Made by a program: the position numbers and the translations under genes. DNA of 55,253 nt. It comes from Planctomycetota bacterium. GTDB lineage: Bacteria; Planctomycetota; PUPC01; JACPCR01. Where the stretch lies: NCBI GenBank assembly GCA_027625095.1, contig JAQBXN010000045.1, positions 1 through 55,253 of the forward strand. Reading direction: 5' to 3'. This document shows, in pieces, positions 36,800-46,147 of the stretch (its first letter is position 1; every line of letters begins with the position of its first letter). Under the pieces are notes generated by a model. That model had not been told where the DNA came from. It ran no database searches and saw nothing but the letters and a program-made list of their open reading frames with translations.

Positions 36800-39700
36800 A
36801 TGAACTTCTTCAGATGTTGTCCGAAGCTTCTTTGTATTTTGGCGTTCATTACGCCGAACTTCGCCGAGCCTGTCTCCCTGTTCAATGGCAAAGACTTGGA
36901 AGGCTGGAAAGGCGATCCCAAAATCTGGTCCGTCAAAGATGGCGCCATTACGGGAACGACGACCCCCGAGAATAAGATTACTCATAACACTTTCCTCGTC
37001 TGGCAGGGTGGCGAGATTGACAACTTCGAACTCCGATTGAAATACCGGATCGTTGCCGGCAACAGCGGCATCCAGTACCGGAGCAAACTGCGCGTGCCTG
37101 AGGAGTGGATCGTCCGCGGATACCAGGCCGATTTTGAGGCTGGAAGCACATACAGCGGGATTCTCTATGAAGAAGGCGGCCGGGGCATTCTCGCCCAGCG
37201 CGGTCAAAAGGTTGTGATTCGGCCCGACGGTAAGAAGGACACGCTCGGGTCGACCGGCGATTCAGCCACCATCCAGGCGGATATTAAGAATGAAGACTGG
37301 AACGAATACATCATCACGGCCCGAGGTAATTACCTTCGCCACATGATCAATGGGCATATCACGATTGAGGTCGTCGACGAGCAACAAGAGAAAAGGGCGG
37401 ACAGCGGTATTCTTGCCCTTCAGGCGCATGTGGGGCCGCCGATGATCGTCCAATGCAAAGATATCTTGCTCACGAAGTTGACCGGGGATGACGCCAAGCC
37501 ACTCGAAACAGCCTTGTCACTGGCGCGCTGGATTACGCAGAAACCGGTCGTCATCACAGATGCCACAAAAGAAGGGGAGGAGATCAAACCAAACCTGCCG
37601 GCAACAAAAAAGCTGCCTGGCCCCGTCCCGTTCTGGATCTGGGGGCACGCCAAACCTCCGGGCAAAGAACGGGTTCTTCTGCGCAAAGAGTTCGAGAGTG
37701 TCGGCTCTACCAGCGCTTTGCTCGTGGCAACCTGTGACAATTCCTTCAAGGTAAAGATCAATGGCCGGCAGGCCCTTACCGGAACGAACTGGGGTGAATC
37801 TTACCGAGCGGAGATCCAACCTCTTCTGAAAAATGAAAAGAACGAGATAATGGTCGAGGCCACCAACGACGATGGTCCTGCCGGATTCATTTTCAAGCTC
37901 GTCCTTACCAAACCGGACGGTTCCCAGAGCTTCGTGATTTCCGACAATACCTGGGAGGTTTTTGATCCCAAGAAGATTCAGCCGGGCAAAGTTGAGCCGG
38001 AGAAGGACGAAGTAGACGAAATTCTTGGTGACGACAAGAAGGATGCTTCCGTCGCCCGCGTCCATGTCATCGGCAAGCTTGGCAGCGGCCCCTGGGGAGA
38101 TCCATTCAACGCGCCCCAGGCAAGCTCTTCAGGCGGAAGCAGCCCGCTGAGGCCCCTTAACCTCTTACCAGGATTCCAGGCCGAGCTCCTCTACACCGTG
38201 CCGAAGGACCTGCAGGGATCATGGGTCTGCATGACTTTTGACGACAAGGGCCGAATCATCGCCTCTGACCAGGGAGGAAAAGGTCTTTCACGAGTTACAC
38301 CGGCGCCTATCGGTTCAAACGAGATGACCAAGGTGGAAACACTTGATGTCAAAATTACCGGCGCGCACGGGATGCTCTACGCCTTCGGCAAACTCTACGT
38401 GAGTTGCAATGGCGGGCCGGGCAGTGGGCTCTATGTCGTTGAGGATACGGATGCCGATGACTCCTTCGATAAGGTCACCAAAATTCGCGCGGTGGCGGGT
38501 GGAGGTGAGCACGGGCCCCACAGTCTTGTACTTTCTCCGGACCAGAAATGGATTTACCTCATCGCCGGTAATCACACGAAGCTGCCGGAGCCTCTAACCG
38601 GATACATGCCTACTAAGAACTGGCAGGAAGACCTCCTGCTTCCGCGTCAGTGGGACGCCAACGGACACGCGCGTGGGGTGTTAGCGCCAGGAGGCTGGAT
38701 CTGCCGAACGGACCCGGAAGGCAAGAACTGGGAGGTCGTAAGTATTGGCTATCGCAATCCTTTCGATATGGCATTCAATTCGGATGGCGAATTGTTCGCT
38801 TACGACGCGGATATGGAATGGGACGTCGGTTCGCCCTGGTATCGCCCGACGCGTCTCGTCCACGCTGTCAGTGGTTCGGAATTTGGTTGGAGAAGCGGCA
38901 CGGGTAAATGGCCCACCTGGTATCCGGACAGTCTCCCTCAGGTCGTTGATATAGGGCCAGGGTCTCCGACTGGCGTGATCGCTGGCCGGGGCGCAAAGTT
39001 TCCGGCTAAATATCAACACGCGATCTATCTGAATGACTGGACTTTTGGTACCATCTTCGCCATTCACCTCACGGCAGACGGGGCCAGCTACAAAGGCATT
39101 AAAGAAGAATTTGTTTCCGGCATCTCACTCCCTGTTACCGATTCGGGTATCGGGCCTGATGGTGCTTTCTATTTCGCCATCGGTGGCCGAGGAGCACAGT
39201 CTGCCCTCTATCGCGTGTATTATGTCGGAGAGGAATCCACCGCTCCGGCGGATGGGAGCGATAAGAAGTTCGCAAAGGAACGCCAGCTTCGCCAGTCTTT
39301 GGAAGCCTTCCACGGGAAACAAGAACCAGAGGCCGTGGATGGTGCACTGAAGCACCTGGGTCATGCAGACAGATACATCCGTTTTGCCGCCCGCATAGCG
39401 CTTGAGCATCAGCCCGTTTCACAGTGGCAGGACAAGGCGCTGAGTCTCAAAGAACCTGATGCATTAATTACTGCGATTATAGGGCTTGCACGCCAAGGGA
39501 TGGCCGCTCCTGAAGGTGGAACTTCGCCACTTCAGCCGATACTGGTAAAAGCTCTTTCCGATCTCGATCTGAAGGCTCTCAACGAGACCCAACAGATTGA
39601 CTGGTTGCGGGCATTGGCTCTTGTTTTCATGCGCCAGGGGAAGCCTGACGAGAAAGCAGCCGTCGCCCTTGGCCAAAAGATCGCGCCGCTATTCCCAAGT

Positions 39701-40648
39701 ACCAACGATCCGCTGAATCGTGAACTGGTTCAACTTCTGGTTTACCTCAACGAGCCTTCGGTGATCGATAAGACGATTGCGCTCCTCCACAAGCAGCATG
39801 AACAGTCCTTTGAAGTCAGTGATGAGCTCCTCAAGCGACACAGCGGTTATGGAGGCGCCATCCGTCGCATGCTGGATAACCAGCCGCAGCTTCAGAATCT
39901 TCACTATGCATTTGTTCTCCGTAATCTGCGATACGGCTGGACGCTCGAGCAGCGCAAGGATTACTACGCCTTCCTTGACAGCCAGGCCAAAGCAAGCGGT
40001 GGCAACAGCTATGGAAAGTTTCTGGTAAACATCCGCAACGAGGCTATGGCAAACACACCCGAGCAGGCCCAAATTGCGCTGAATCTGAAGAAGGGCGATC
40101 TCGCCGCGTTGCCTGCCGAACTGCCCAAACCCGAAGGCCCCGGCAAAGAGTGGAAAACCGGCGACATTGAAAAGCTAGCCGCTCAAGGATTGTCCGGCCG
40201 CAATTTTGAAAGCGGAAAGAAAATGTTCGCTGCGGCCAAGTGTATCCAATGCCATCGATACGACGGTTTCGGTGGGGCGACAGGCCCCGACCTGACAGGT
40301 CTCGCCGGCCGGTACGGTTACGCAGAGCTTGCGGAGGCCATGATCGAGCCGAGCAAGGTCATCTCGGATCAGTATCAGGCTACTGTGTTTATGACTGAAG
40401 ATGAACAGGTCATTACGGGCCGGGTTATCGGGGAGGAGGATGACAAACTGGTCGTCATGACTGACCCATTCAACGCATCCAGGACAGTGAAGATTGCCAA
40501 TAAAGAGATCAAGGAAAAGAAACCTTCACCGGTCTCCCTGATGCCAGCCGGCCTGCTCAACGCCCTGAATGCAGAAGAACTCAAAGATCTCCTCGCCTAC
40601 CTGATGTCGAGAGGTAATCCTGAAGACGTTATGTTCAAGAAGGAATGA
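36800..40648 (+). CDS. DUF1080 – PVC dehydrogenase propeller – cytochrome c fusion protein
   Basis: 1282 residues with signal peptide (CILAFITPNFA). Residues ~20-215 are a DUF1080/3-keto-disaccharide hydrolase lectin-like sandwich (SLFNGKDLEGWKGDP ... GNSGIQYRSK). About 265-400 is a jelly-roll galactose-binding-like domain. About 440-800 is the PVC-type propeller (GPHSLVLSPDQKWIYLIAGN, GYRNPFDMAFNSDGELFAYD, GIGPDGAFYFAIGG). HEAT-like repeats lead to a C-terminal PVC haem-binding domain with C1148-I-Q-C-H1152 and probable axial Met in SPVSLMPAG. Likely a periplasmic sugar-oxidising complex in one chain: bind, oxidise, pass electrons to haem c. It overlaps the next gene by four bases. Confidence 0.87.
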   Translation: MNFFRCCPKLLCILAFITPNFAEPVSLFNGKDLEGWKGDPKIWSVKDGAITGTTTPENKITHNTFLVWQGGEIDNFELRLKYRIVAGNSGIQYRSKLRVPEEWIVRGYQADFEAGSTYSGILYEEGGRGILAQRGQKVVIRPDGKKDTLGSTGDSATIQADIKNEDWNEYIITARGNYLRHMINGHITIEVVDEQQEKRADSGILALQAHVGPPMIVQCKDILLTKLTGDDAKPLETALSLARWITQKPVVITDATKEGEEIKPNLPATKKLPGPVPFWIWGHAKPPGKERVLLRKEFESVGSTSALLVATCDNSFKVKINGRQALTGTNWGESYRAEIQPLLKNEKNEIMVEATNDDGPAGFIFKLVLTKPDGSQSFVISDNTWEVFDPKKIQPGKVEPEKDEVDEILGDDKKDASVARVHVIGKLGSGPWGDPFNAPQASSSGGSSPLRPLNLLPGFQAELLYTVPKDLQGSWVCMTFDDKGRIIASDQGGKGLSRVTPAPIGSNEMTKVETLDVKITGAHGMLYAFGKLYVSCNGGPGSGLYVVEDTDADDSFDKVTKIRAVAGGGEHGPHSLVLSPDQKWIYLIAGNHTKLPEPLTGYMPTKNWQEDLLLPRQWDANGHARGVLAPGGWICRTDPEGKNWEVVSIGYRNPFDMAFNSDGELFAYDADMEWDVGSPWYRPTRLVHAVSGSEFGWRSGTGKWPTWYPDSLPQVVDIGPGSPTGVIAGRGAKFPAKYQHAIYLNDWTFGTIFAIHLTADGASYKGIKEEFVSGISLPVTDSGIGPDGAFYFAIGGRGAQSALYRVYYVGEESTAPADGSDKKFAKERQLRQSLEAFHGKQEPEAVDGALKHLGHADRYIRFAARIALEHQPVSQWQDKALSLKEPDALITAIIGLARQGMAAPEGGTSPLQPILVKALSDLDLKALNETQQIDWLRALALVFMRQGKPDEKAAVALGQKIAPLFPSTNDPLNRELVQLLVYLNEPSVIDKTIALLHKQHEQSFEVSDELLKRHSGYGGAIRRMLDNQPQLQNLHYAFVLRNLRYGWTLEQRKDYYAFLDSQAKASGGNSYGKFLVNIRNEAMANTPEQAQIALNLKKGDLAALPAELPKPEGPGKEWKTGDIEKLAAQGLSGRNFESGKKMFAAAKCIQCHRYDGFGGATGPDLTGLAGRYGYAELAEAMIEPSKVISDQYQATVFMTEDEQVITGRVIGEEDDKLVVMTDPFNASRTVKIANKEIKEKKPSPVSLMPAGLLNALNAEELKDLLAYLMSRGNPEDVMFKKE

Positions 40649-41427
40649 CGACCTCCAATATTCTCATATCCATTCTGGCTCATGGTCTTATGTCGGTAGA
40701 CTCCGAACCCACCCCCACTCAGCAGAGGGACTGGTTCAAGGTAGATGGTCGCCCGGCGTTCACCATCATTCCTTCGGAGACACCGATCAAACCTATCCCG
40801 TGGGTTCTGTATGCTCCAACCCTTGGCAAAGGATTGCCGGGAGGTGCGGAAGATTGGATGTTCCGGCAATTTCTGGCTGTGGGAATCGCTATCGCCGGTG
40901 TAGATGTCGGGGAGTCGTATGGCAGCCCAGAGGGGCGCGAAACCTATAATGCCTTCTACAAGCTGTTGACTGAAGAGCGAGGCTTTGCTCCCCAGGCAAG
41001 CTTGCTGGCCAGGAGTCGCGGAGGTTTGATGCTCTATTGCTGGGCCGCGGAAAATGCGGAGAAGGTGAGGTGCATCACCGGTATCTATCCGGTCTGCAAT
41101 ATCGCCAGCTACCCCGGGCTCAAAAGCGCCTGTGGCGCGTATAAGCTGACTCAAGAAGAGCTGAAGGCGAAACTGGCCGAGCACAATCCAATAGATCGTC
41201 TGGCATCACTTGCCAGGGCAAAGGTGCCCATCTTCCACATTCACGGCGATGATGATCGAGTGGTGCCGCTGGACGCAAATTCCGGCGCGGTTGCTGAACG
41301 CTACAAGGAACTCGGCGGCGAGATGGCCCTGAAGATAGCGGAGAAGCAAGGCCACAACATGTGGTCAGGTTTCTTCAAATGTCAGGAACTGGTGGACTTC
41401 TTGATCAAGCATTCGACCGAGAAGTGA
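40645..41427 (+). CDS. Alpha/beta hydrolase (prolyl-oligopeptidase-like esterase)
   Basis: 260 residues; ATGA overlap with the upstream gene shows coupling. Catalytic triad: nucleophile Ser in SLLARSRGGLM (elbow R-S-R-G-G, with Arg where Gly is usual), acid in HIHGDDDRVVPLD, and His in KQGHNMWSGF. The N-terminus has a weak hydrophobic stretch (ILISILAHGLM), so it might be exported. Family members act on acetylated sugars or small esters; a role in removing ester groups from the polymer is inference from context. Confidence 0.8.
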   Translation: MTTSNILISILAHGLMSVDSEPTPTQQRDWFKVDGRPAFTIIPSETPIKPIPWVLYAPTLGKGLPGGAEDWMFRQFLAVGIAIAGVDVGESYGSPEGRETYNAFYKLLTEERGFAPQASLLARSRGGLMLYCWAAENAEKVRCITGIYPVCNIASYPGLKSACGAYKLTQEELKAKLAEHNPIDRLASLARAKVPIFHIHGDDDRVVPLDANSGAVAERYKELGGEMALKIAEKQGHNMWSGFFKCQELVDFLIKHSTEK

Positions 41428-41467
41428 GAGAGCCAGTGGAGACTGGCTGCCCGCCGCCGCAGGCAAC

Positions 41468-42202
41468 CTACATCACCGTCATCTCCAAATCCGCATGCTC
41501 ATCAGCGGTAATAGCGGTAAATGCTATCGACATTGTAAATGCGGTCTCATCGTAAGCATCTACCCAGTGTGGAGCGCGGCAGGGACTCCATACGGCTTCC
41601 CCGGGATTCAGGTCGCAGGAAATGATGTCATCGTCGCTCAGGGCCTTCGGTTTAAACATCGCTTCATGCCCCTTGTCGGCCACCAATTCCGGGCACCATT
41701 TTTTCGGCTCTCTCAAACTGTGAAATCTCTTTCGACCGTATAGCTGCACGATCAGAACGCTTGACGGATCCCAATGGTAGTTCGTGGAACAGCCAGGTCC
41801 GCTGAGAAAGAGAATCGGGTAGACCTTCTTCCAGCGCAGCCCCATCCCTTTCCACAGTTCTACCAGCGGCCAGTAAACTTTTCCGGCAGCCTCGGCAAGC
41901 GCACCACCTTTCTCTCGCAATGAGCCTAGCTCGTAGATCGTGAGATGGACAGGGCTGCGCGCCGCTTGTTCGATGGGCAACTGTTTGAATCCCTCTGGAT
42001 CAGCGTCCTTAAGACTGGTCTTTAAATCGTTCCCGCGTTGCCCCGTGCAAACTTTCACCTTTGGGTGGTGACGGGCCTGGTCGACGAGGTCGAACAAATC
42101 AGGAGGAGCAAAAGAAAAGGGAAAGACTTCGCCGTTTACGAGGTGGGCGACGGGCTGCCCGACGACTTTTTTGAAATCAGTGAATGTGTTGACTGTTTGC
42201 AT
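41468..42202 (-). CDS. JmjC-like cupin oxygenase
   Basis: 244 residues. The double-stranded beta-helix of cupin_8/JmjC proteins is visible: YPILFLSGPGCSTNYHWDPS gives the H-x-D iron ligands, LIVQLYGRKRFHSL the usual strand after it, and SPCRAPHWVDAYDETAFTMSI the third His. Such proteins are Fe(II)/2-oxoglutarate oxygenases, often hydroxylases of small molecules or ribosomal proteins. It is divergent from a PhyH oxygenase, and the two share a leader sequence. Confidence 0.75.
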   Translation of the reverse strand: MQTVNTFTDFKKVVGQPVAHLVNGEVFPFSFAPPDLFDLVDQARHHPKVKVCTGQRGNDLKTSLKDADPEGFKQLPIEQAARSPVHLTIYELGSLREKGGALAEAAGKVYWPLVELWKGMGLRWKKVYPILFLSGPGCSTNYHWDPSSVLIVQLYGRKRFHSLREPKKWCPELVADKGHEAMFKPKALSDDDIISCDLNPGEAVWSPCRAPHWVDAYDETAFTMSIAFTAITADEHADLEMTVM

Positions 42203-42204
42203 TT

Positions 42205-42365
42205 GCGTAATAAGTAATGAGCAATAAGTAAGGTTGCTGTTGTGACGCCCTTTTTAGCTTGAGCGTTGCAAGTTGAACGCCCTTTTACATCGCGTCCGGG
42301 TCTTCGACCAGAGAAAGCCGGCAATTTTACCCGCCATCTTACTCATTACTCATTACTTTTTGCGC
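42205..42365. repeat. 28-bp inverted repeat giving two divergent oxygenase genes the same leader
   Basis: Arms 42205-42232 and 42338-42365 match at 24 of 28 positions when one is reverse-complemented; core CTTACTyATTrCTCATTACT. Each arm ends 2 to 4 bases before a start codon (JmjC-like at 42202, PhyH at 42370), so both messages begin with nearly the same sequence. A 10-base direct repeat ACGCCCTTTT (near 42245 and 42278) lies inside. This intergenic region must also hold both promoters. Confidence 0.8.
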
Positions 42366-42369
42366 ATCC

Positions 42370-43083
42370 ATGGCAGTACCAACGAGCGAAGAACTTCAGC
42401 AATATGAGAAGGATGGATACTTCATTCATCGTGATCTCTTCAAACCGGAAGAATTGCACGAGGTCACCGACTACATCATGGAACATGTGGTCGAGTCCCA
42501 TCGATTACCTGCAGTTCAGCCGCACATACAGGACGCTTTCTTTCGCGAATGGTGCAGCCAGGATCACCTGCTCGATTTCGTTGAGCCGATCGTAGGGCCG
42601 GACATTGCGCTGTGGACGGTGCACTGCTTTTACAAGCCGCCAATCAGTGGACCTCGGACACCGTGGCATCAGGACGCGGTTTACTGGGAAATGGAGCCGG
42701 TAGTTACCTGTTCAATCTGGCTGGCTCTTGAACAGGTCGATGAGGAAAACGGTTGTATGCGCGTGCTTCCTGGCACACATCGTGGTAACAGGAAACTCGG
42801 ACATCATGGTATCGATAGAGTGAAGGAGAACGCATCTCTGGGCCTCGAAACGAACAACGACCAATTCGATGAGAGCACGTCCGTCAGCATGATTCTGGAC
42901 ACTGGCGATTGTTCTGTGCATCACAGTCATCTGATCCACGGAGCGATGCCGAATACCTCGGGCCGCTCACGAAACGGGCTGGTGATGCGATACATGCCGA
43001 CATCGAGTGTACGGACGACAGGGGATCTCTATCTTGCCCGCGGCCGGGATCTGTCGGAAGGGAAAAACGTTTATTGCGGTTGA
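42370..43083 (+). CDS. Phytanoyl-CoA dioxygenase (PhyH) family oxygenase
   Basis: 237 residues. PhyH features in order: start DGYFIHRDLFKPEEL, iron ligands in TPWHQDAVYWEM (H-x-D), RVLPGTHRGN, and distal His plus 2-oxoglutarate-binding Arg in SHLIHGAMPNTSGRSR. All iron ligands are present, so it should be an active non-haem Fe(II)/2-oxoglutarate oxygenase. These are abundant in PVC and related heterotrophs; substrates vary (acyl chains, ectoine, osmolytes). The role here is not known. Confidence 0.88.
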   Translation: MAVPTSEELQQYEKDGYFIHRDLFKPEELHEVTDYIMEHVVESHRLPAVQPHIQDAFFREWCSQDHLLDFVEPIVGPDIALWTVHCFYKPPISGPRTPWHQDAVYWEMEPVVTCSIWLALEQVDEENGCMRVLPGTHRGNRKLGHHGIDRVKENASLGLETNNDQFDESTSVSMILDTGDCSVHHSHLIHGAMPNTSGRSRNGLVMRYMPTSSVRTTGDLYLARGRDLSEGKNVYCG

Positions 43084-43131
43084 GTTGGGCCCGGCCGCGA
43101 CGCTTTATCGAGCAGGTCTGCCTCTGGCCTC

Positions 43132-44664
43132 TCAGTCCTCATCCGCGTCGAACCGGATGAGTGTATCGTAGATGGCTATCTGGTCACCGAGATGGAGTTC
43201 TGCCCGCTGAACAGCGCGGCCGTTAATGCGGGTGCCGTTCATGCTGCCGAGGTCTTCGATCTCGAAGCGATCTTTATCTTTATGAATGATGAAGTGCTTT
43301 CGTGAAAACCAGATGTCCTTAACCTGGATATCGCAGTCAGGCAGGCGCCCGACCACGGTCATGCCGCTGGATACCGGGAAAGATCTGCCTTTTTCCTGAC
43401 CCGTCAGAAAAGTCAGGATCGGGCGGAAGGCTTTCTTGTGTGCGACTTTTCGAGTGCTCCTGCCTTCGCCCTTTCGATTCGATTTCTGCCTGGTGCCGAT
43501 GAGCCCGGTAGTCTGCCGGCCTCTGACGGGCCTGCTCTTGCTTTTCGGATCCTTAATGGAAATCGTATCCAGGTGCGATTCCGTATGGGGTGGGCGCCGA
43601 CGGTCTTTGATTGCCCTCAGGTCCTCTTCGACCTGCTCGATGTTGTCATGCCGGTTGTCCGGCTCTTTATTCATCATGCGTGAAATGACTGCGGAGAGTT
43701 GGGGATCGATGCCCGATTTTCGCTCGCAGGCAGGGATCAATTCCTCTGTCAGGTGTTTGACCATGACCAGTGGGCCGGAATCGCCCTCGAACGGCACTTT
43801 TCCTGTTACCAGGTGATACAGGGTGGCGCCGAGTGAATAAATGTCTGTGCGTGAATCCAGGTCTTTTGAACCGCGGGCCTGTTCGCACGACATGTAATAC
43901 GGCGTGCCCAAAGGGACTCCGTGGTCGGTAATGCCCGTGCTTTCCGCTGCCGCCTTTGCGAGTCCAAGATCGCACAGCTTCGCCTGGCCGTTCTTATCGA
44001 CGAGGATGTTGTCCGGTTTTATATCCCGGTGAATAATCTCGTGTGAGTGTGAATGTTTCAATGCTGCGCAGACTTGGATAGTAATGCCGAGGGCCTCATC
44101 CTGTTCAAAAATTTCGTCTTTTCGCAGCCTGTCCTGCAGGCTATCGCCATCGACGAATTCCATTACAAAATAGTAAAGGTCGCGTACGTTGCCGACATCG
44201 ATGGCTCGCACAATGTTGGGGTGGCTAAGCTGCGCCGCGGCACGGGCCTCCTGCAGGAAGCGATGGACGTATTGTTTGTTGCGGGAGTATTGCTGAGAAA
44301 GCACCTTGATGGCGACTGGTCGGTCCATACTGATCTGCTTGGCTCTGTAGACCGATCCCATCGAGCCCTGGCCGAGCTTGGAAACGATTTCGTACCCCGG
44401 GATGCGCTGACCTGAATTTCGTGAAATGCGCTGCTGGGCTTTAAGGATGAGACGGAGCTGATTGTCCGAGAGGTAGCCCTTGGAGATCATGATGTTGCCG
44501 AGTTTCTCCAGCGAACCCTTTTCCTCGAGCCGGTGCTGGATCTCGATGCATTCATCCACCTGTTCCTGGGTGGACAGCTTGTTTCTTACCACCAGATGGC
44601 CGAACAGGAAGTGGTCGTCTTCCATATCGACTTCAGAAAGTGTTTCTACTTTAGTCTTGGCCAA
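43132..44664 (-). CDS. Ser/Thr protein kinase with MshEN-like N-terminus and C-terminal FHA domain
   Basis: 510 residues, soluble (no membrane segment). Residues ~20-80 (FGHLVVRNKLSTQEQVDECI ... LGNIMISKGYLSDNQLRLIL) resemble the N-terminal domain of type II secretion ATPases (MshEN/GspE-N), which in some proteins binds c-di-GMP. The kinase domain (~91-350) has the P-loop LGQGSMGSVYRAK, K120, catalytic HRDIKPDN with D214, and metal motif DLG at 232-234 in place of DFG. A basic linker leads to an FHA domain (~425-505: VGRLPDCDIQ, FSRKHFII, LGSMNGTRING), which binds phosphothreonine. A phospho-relay switch of this order is a planctomycete habit. Targets unknown. Confidence 0.9.
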   Translation of the reverse strand: MAKTKVETLSEVDMEDDHFLFGHLVVRNKLSTQEQVDECIEIQHRLEEKGSLEKLGNIMISKGYLSDNQLRLILKAQQRISRNSGQRIPGYEIVSKLGQGSMGSVYRAKQISMDRPVAIKVLSQQYSRNKQYVHRFLQEARAAAQLSHPNIVRAIDVGNVRDLYYFVMEFVDGDSLQDRLRKDEIFEQDEALGITIQVCAALKHSHSHEIIHRDIKPDNILVDKNGQAKLCDLGLAKAAAESTGITDHGVPLGTPYYMSCEQARGSKDLDSRTDIYSLGATLYHLVTGKVPFEGDSGPLVMVKHLTEELIPACERKSGIDPQLSAVISRMMNKEPDNRHDNIEQVEEDLRAIKDRRRPPHTESHLDTISIKDPKSKSRPVRGRQTTGLIGTRQKSNRKGEGRSTRKVAHKKAFRPILTFLTGQEKGRSFPVSSGMTVVGRLPDCDIQVKDIWFSRKHFIIHKDKDRFEIEDLGSMNGTRINGRAVQRAELHLGDQIAIYDTLIRFDADED

Positions 44665-44966
44665 TGACTAACCTTGTGGAGCGATGCTTGGGGTACCTCG
44701 GCTGGACCGACTAGAGGCATGGTGGAGTCTACGCCGCCCGCTATCACAGTCAAGAATGCCGAAATTGACCCAAGTAAATGTGTGCGAAAGGTTTCCATTT
44801 CGAACTGCGGGTCAGGATTCTCCCCCGAAAGAGGTGCACAATCCACCGACTAACAAGTAGGCCAGGACATCCCGTGGTTAGCATTTGTGACTGTGAAGGA
44901 CTATATAGCCGCTCTGGGAAATTGAAAATATTCGCGAATTGAATGTACCACCGAAAGGGAGCTTTC
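44665..44966. other. Divergent intergenic region (kinase / Gfo-Idh)
   Basis: 302 bases between divergent genes. I see no gene, tRNA or repeat here. It must carry the promoters of both neighbours; no convincing -35/-10 pair was found. A GGGAGC site at about 44957-44962 serves the oxidoreductase start. Confidence 0.6.
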
Positions 44967-46130
44967 ATGAATCTTAAAATTGGACTGATCGGTTGCGGCG
45001 GAATGATGGGGGCTCACGTAAAGAATGGTTATGCGCCTCTGTGGGAAGCTGGTTACCGAGAGTTTGAAATCATCGCCTGCTGTGATGTGGCTGAAAAGAG
45101 CGCTGCGAACATGGCAGATCTGATCGCAGACTGGCAAGGCACGCAACCAAGGGTTTATACCAGCTACGAGGATATGCTGGATGCCGAGCCAGACATGGCA
45201 GCCCTTGACATCGTAGTGACCCATTCCAGCCACCATACTGTTGCCATCCACTGTATCGAGTCCGGTCGGCATGTGATGCTTGAGAAACCGCTGGCCATGA
45301 CCATGCGAGCCGGAAAACTCATCCTTGACGCAGTTGAGGCGCAGGGGAAGGTGTTTTCCATCGCTGAAAACTATCGCCGGAGCATCGAGAACCGGGCCTG
45401 CAACTGGCTCATCAAGTCCGGTCGCATCGGAAACCTCCGCCAGCTCTACTGGGTTGGCTGCCGAGACCGCCAGTGGCATTGGGGTTGGAGAGATGAACTC
45501 GATAAGGCTGGAGGTGGCTGGACTTTTGACGGCGGTGTCCATTCTGCCGACTTGTTCCGATATCACATCGGCCCGGTGAAATGCTTGACCGCACTGTCTC
45601 GGCAATACGACAACATTCGTTACAAGGATCGTGAAAACATGTCTGACCCAGTCGAAGCTACGATCGAAGATACCACCATGGCGCTACTTGAGTTTGAGAA
45701 CGGTGTTACTGGTGTCTGGGTCGAGAGCATTGTTTCGCCCGGCGAGAGCCTCGGGGTGCAACGTGTGTATGGCGACGAGGGTTCCCTCGATTTTGGGAAG
45801 GGCCTCAAACTGCGTGGTCGGGATGAGCCGACCTCGATGGACGAGTTGAAGGATGAATTTCTAGGGCAGTTAAGCGAAGAGCAGAGCGACACGTTTTTTC
45901 CTCGCGGCATAAGGAATCCGCTCGCCCACGAAGTGCATGAATTTGCGGAAGCCTGCCTTCGCTCTGACAGCATTGAGACCGACGGAATTGAAGGTTTCAA
46001 AGCACAGGCCATATGCATGGCCATCTATGAATCCGCAGCCCTCGGCATGCAGCCCGTGACGATTAGGGATGTCGAGTCTCTGACGGTTGAGACATATCAG
46101 AGACCGCTAAATGAAGGCTTGGGGATTTAG
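44967..46130 (+). CDS. Gfo/Idh/MocA-family oxidoreductase
   Basis: 387 residues from the ATG at 44967, which follows AAGGGAGC; an ATG at 44943 lacks a site and adds eight unconserved residues. Rossmann loop KIGLIGCGGMMGAH, catalytic K107 in MLEKPLAMTM, and VHSADLFRYHIGP (the D-x-x-x-x-x-x-H pair) in the second domain. This is a cytoplasmic NAD(P)-dependent sugar or polyol dehydrogenase by family. It differs clearly from the other Gfo/Idh protein in the window and may serve the same catabolic zone. Confidence 0.88.
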   Translation: MNLKIGLIGCGGMMGAHVKNGYAPLWEAGYREFEIIACCDVAEKSAANMADLIADWQGTQPRVYTSYEDMLDAEPDMAALDIVVTHSSHHTVAIHCIESGRHVMLEKPLAMTMRAGKLILDAVEAQGKVFSIAENYRRSIENRACNWLIKSGRIGNLRQLYWVGCRDRQWHWGWRDELDKAGGGWTFDGGVHSADLFRYHIGPVKCLTALSRQYDNIRYKDRENMSDPVEATIEDTTMALLEFENGVTGVWVESIVSPGESLGVQRVYGDEGSLDFGKGLKLRGRDEPTSMDELKDEFLGQLSEEQSDTFFPRGIRNPLAHEVHEFAEACLRSDSIETDGIEGFKAQAICMAIYESAALGMQPVTIRDVESLTVETYQRPLNEGLGI

Positions 46131-46147
46131 GAACGGTGGTCAGATAA

